Positions 61,828 to 64,000 of a stretch of DNA of 64,000 bases are shown piece by piece. The translations under genes and the position numbers were made by a program. Origin of the DNA: Cellvibrio sp. KY-YJ-3 (lineage in GTDB: Bacteria; Pseudomonadota; Gammaproteobacteria; Pseudomonadales; Cellvibrionaceae). The stretch is from the NCBI RefSeq assembly GCF_008806955.1, contig NZ_CP031727.1, forward strand, positions 806,001 through 870,000. Direction: 5' to 3'. Position 1 is the first letter of the stretch. Every line of letters begins with the position of its first letter. The notes beneath the pieces were generated by a model. That model saw only the letters and a program-made list of their open reading frames with translations, was not told the origin of the DNA and ran no database searches.

Positions 61828-62985
61828 TTAATCTGGAACTTCTGCAAAACCGCTACAGGTAAAACTGCTATCACCACTGGCCCACACCCGGACATCCGCA
61901 ACCCGCCACACAGAACTTTGGTCAGGGATAAAAATAAACTGAAAATTGCAGCGCGAATAAATGCCCTCTTCCCACGCAGCGCCAGACTTCATGTCCATCA
62001 CTACTGATTTATTATTGAATTCATTGGCGTAGTCCAAAAAGCGCATATTGCCCGCTTCATTGACTATGGGGTTGCCCATTTTTGTGACGACTTCTGTTTC
62101 TGTTTTACCAAGCCAGACTTGAATTAAATGCACCTCAAATCGATTCAACTTCCGTTTACCCTGAATTTTTGCAGCCTCTTCCTTAAAATCAAACTCGGCT
62201 TGCATGGTGTTGATGCTTGCCTCCAGGTCCTGTTTCATCGTTTGCGCTGCCGACTGAATAGTGTTTTCTATTTCCGCCATTTTTTTCTGATATTCAGCCC
62301 ACTCTTTTTTGGTGGGATAACTGGACCATCTGCCGGTTGGATCAGGGCGTTTTTTTGGCCACCAGGCTACTTGCCAGGCAAAATCCAAAAATTCTGACGC
62401 TGTTACATAACTCACTAAATAAAAATCGGCGGGCAATCCAATTTTTTGAATCTCTTTGTTGAATTTCTCTAATTCAAATTGCTCGGTTTTTTTGTTTAGT
62501 GCGGCTTTGACTGCCGTGTGCATAACATCATCATTACAGGCGATTTTTGCGGCCTTTAATAACATTGGCGAATTGACTTGTTTCCAGTCACTCGTCGGTA
62601 CTGCCTGGCTTTTTAAATCAGACCGACGCAGCATGTAACTATTCTCGGCCATGCGCATATTCACCGGATCACTAAAACCCGGCTGCTTGGGAATATTTTT
62701 CTCATCGAAGGAAAATTTATTGACGCACTCAAACTGCAAACGCATTACCACGTATTCCGGTTTTGCAGCATTTTCATACACAGCGGTCACATCCAACTCT
62801 TTTACACTGAGCGGGCCGAAAATCATATTCATTGGTGTCCTATCTGACACCACCCTGAAATCTGCAAAATACATTTCGCGATCACCCATTTCACCTTGCA
62901 TATGAAACAAAGCGGTTTGGGCCAAAACCGGAGTTGCCAACAGGAATAGACAGGCAATCGCTTTGTGAGCTAATGCTTGAAACAT
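61828..62985 (-). CDS. Secreted protein of unknown function
   Basis: 385 residues from ATG 62985 (MFQALAHKAIACLFLLATPVLA), a signal peptide; an in-frame ATG eight codons upstream is less likely because AGGGTG stands before this one. A charged coiled-coil-like stretch (TKKEWAEYQKKMAEIENT) lies near residues 225-275, followed by a C-terminal part with LIQVWLGKTETEVVTKMG, which recalls the conserved loop of small outer-membrane or BamE-like proteins. Otherwise unrecognised. Confidence 0.8.
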   Translation of the reverse strand: MFQALAHKAIACLFLLATPVLAQTALFHMQGEMGDREMYFADFRVVSDRTPMNMIFGPLSVKELDVTAVYENAAKPEYVVMRLQFECVNKFSFDEKNIPKQPGFSDPVNMRMAENSYMLRRSDLKSQAVPTSDWKQVNSPMLLKAAKIACNDDVMHTAVKAALNKKTEQFELEKFNKEIQKIGLPADFYLVSYVTASEFLDFAWQVAWWPKKRPDPTGRWSSYPTKKEWAEYQKKMAEIENTIQSAAQTMKQDLEASINTMQAEFDFKEEAAKIQGKRKLNRFEVHLIQVWLGKTETEVVTKMGNPIVNEAGNMRFLDYANEFNNKSVVMDMKSGAAWEEGIYSRCNFQFIFIPDQSSVWRVADVRVWASGDSSFTCSGFAEVPD

Positions 62986-63030
62986 ATTGAACACCCTATA
63001 TAAGTCCATGGGTTGCGGGGGGGAACAGAA

Positions 63031-63468
63031 CTAAAAAAAGCTCCAGGGGTTGCGCCGCGCCCGGCGGTATTTTTTGTCATTGTAGACCACTTGAAAACGC
63101 TGATCGCTCACCGCTGTTCCCGTGTCTATTTCGCGCAATTCAAAATCGGTGCTTGCACTGGCGGTTAATTCAAATTGATATTCACCTTGCGTGGCCTCTT
63201 GCCAACAGCGCAGCGGTTCGGTTTTATCCGATTGATACAAACACAGGGAACGCACCGCAGCGGATTGCCATTTAACTTCAAGCTCGTCGCGGCACACTTC
63301 TTCGCCGGCATTCAATACACACAAACGCGGTTTGATGGAGAACTGGATCAGCGGTAATGCGGATGAACCCGCGCCGGATAAATCGCTGGCGAGCGCCGTG
63401 CTTCCCAGCAGCTGCGCTGCAAAGAATAAACCGGATGCAACCGAGGTTGCGGTCAAGCGGTTCAGCAC
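63031..63468 (-). CDS. DUF3019-family secreted protein
   Basis: 145 residues from GTG 63468, giving a signal peptide (MLNRLTATSVASGLFFAAQL). Alternatives are TTG 63498 or an ATT at 63483 that lies six bases after GGAGGGG; the true start is uncertain. DUF3019 features: IKPRLCVLNAGEEVCRDEL, VRSLCLYQSDKTEPLRCWQE and a basic C-terminus (KKYRRARRNPWSFF). Four cysteines are spaced for disulfides. These proteins commonly sit beside MipA and RstAB-type genes, as here. The GTG start is 7 bases after the mipA stop. Confidence 0.75.
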   Translation of the reverse strand: MLNRLTATSVASGLFFAAQLLGSTALASDLSGAGSSALPLIQFSIKPRLCVLNAGEEVCRDELEVKWQSAAVRSLCLYQSDKTEPLRCWQEATQGEYQFELTASASTDFELREIDTGTAVSDQRFQVVYNDKKYRRARRNPWSFF

Positions 63469-63475
63469 CGGGCCA

Positions 63476-64000
63476 TCAGAAATGGTATACCCCTCCAACG
63501 AAAACCGTGATCACTTTATTATCGTTAATTAATGGGCTCGCTGAAATCTCGTCGGGTAAAAAACGGTAACTGGCGAGCACACGCAAATCCCAGCGCGCGC
63601 TTAACTCGTAATTCCAATCCAAACGCAGCAGCGGCGAGAGCGCCGCGTCCGTAATATAAGCACCGCGCTCATCGGCCTCAGCATCACTTACGCCGTAGTA
63701 ATAATTCACTACCTCGCGGCTCTGCCAATTAGCGCCCACCGACGCCAGCCACTGGTGTTTGCCATAACGCCACTGTTTGGCAAGGGCGATACGCAGTTCC
63801 TCGCCCGAATGAATTTGGGTGAAGTCGGTTAAATACTGGATCTGTAGATCAACCAAAGAACTGGACCAACTATATTCAATACCGGCAAGGCCGGCCATGT
63901 GGCGATCGCGCAAATCGCGCTCGCGCAATGGCATAAATTCCGGCGCAACCAATTCGCGGTCGCCGCCATCACCCTCGGTCACTACCGGGTTCTTGCCACC
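63476..64000 (-). CDS. MipA/OmpV-family outer-membrane protein, N-terminus beyond the window
   Basis: The frame is open to base 64000, so only the C-terminal ~174 residues are present. Alternating beta-strands (GIEYSWSSSLVDLQIQYLTD, WLASVGANWQSREVVNYYYG) and the terminal aromatic VFVGGVYHF mark an outer-membrane barrel; YYGV and the strand LSPLLRLDWNYELSARW are typical of MipA/OmpV. It may be a porin or a scaffold for murein enzymes. Confidence 0.85.
   Translation of the reverse strand, partial: GGKNPVVTEGDGGDRELVAPEFMPLRERDLRDRHMAGLAGIEYSWSSSLVDLQIQYLTDFTQIHSGEELRIALAKQWRYGKHQWLASVGANWQSREVVNYYYGVSDAEADERGAYITDAALSPLLRLDWNYELSARWDLRVLASYRFLPDEISASPLINDNKVITVFVGGVYHF

Overview
The window looks like chromosome of a plant-polysaccharide-degrading gammaproteobacterium, most likely Cellvibrio or a close Cellvibrionaceae relative. 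The grounds are large secreted enzymes joined by poly-serine linkers (a GH81 glucanase and several PL1 pectate lyases) together with Pseudomonas-like housekeeping order (pilGHIJK-chpABC beside gshB, tonB, algH and ruvX). I recognised no rRNA, tRNA, CRISPR array, insertion sequence or prophage.

Layout. 1-4.4 kb: the 5' part of a secreted GH81 beta-1,3-glucanase gene, a tandem-CBS protein with a helically phased TTTAC repeat array upstream, and a cytochrome b561. 4.5-9.4 kb: glyQ-glyS, a pair of tandem palindromes, gmhB, plsC and an FKBP-type isomerase. 9.4-22.4 kb: a complete Pil-Chp chemosensory cluster that controls type IV pili, including a 2237-residue ChpA. 22.7-25.8 kb: gshB, tonB, algH/yqgE, ruvX. 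25.8-28.3 kb: a four-gene minus-strand set (Crp/Fnr regulator, nitroreductase, YdcZ-type transporter, acetyltransferase). 28.4-33.2 kb and 46.2-56.5 kb: two pectin-degradation blocks. The first holds two pectate lyases that share almost identical N-terminal binding modules. The second holds a bimodular pectate lyase whose two catalytic domains match those two enzymes in the same order, a PEP-CTERM protein overlapping its start, and a 1935-residue lipoprotein that joins a pectate lyase to a pectin methylesterase.

Between the pectin blocks lie a DUF3592 membrane protein and an RNA-repair locus: a strong promoter, a structured transcript with a 10-codon Tyr/Asn/Thr-rich leader ORF and an intrinsic terminator, then rtcB and two uncharacterised genes. 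Next come a VOC-fold gene and a chromosomal subclass B1 metallo-beta-lactamase that strongly resembles IMP enzymes. These sit directly behind a complete Mrp Na+/H+ antiporter operon (mrpAB fusion, C-G). A 29-codon membrane-peptide gene with its own terminator precedes that operon. 57-64 kb: a thioredoxin-fold/HxlR divergent pair, a zinc-ribbon DUF1444-like membrane protein, an RstA/RstB-type two-component system, two unknown secreted proteins, a DUF3019 protein and the C-terminal part of a MipA/OmpV outer-membrane protein that runs off the window.

How the genes work together: the secreted enzymes would de-esterify and cleave pectin and cut beta-1,3-glucan; type IV pili under Pil-Chp control could bring cells to plant surfaces; TonB would energise uptake of the products. 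The observations most worth following up are the leader/terminator ahead of rtcB, the IMP-like lactamase at the tail of the mrp operon, the split/fused pectate lyase pair, and the 11-bp phased repeat array.
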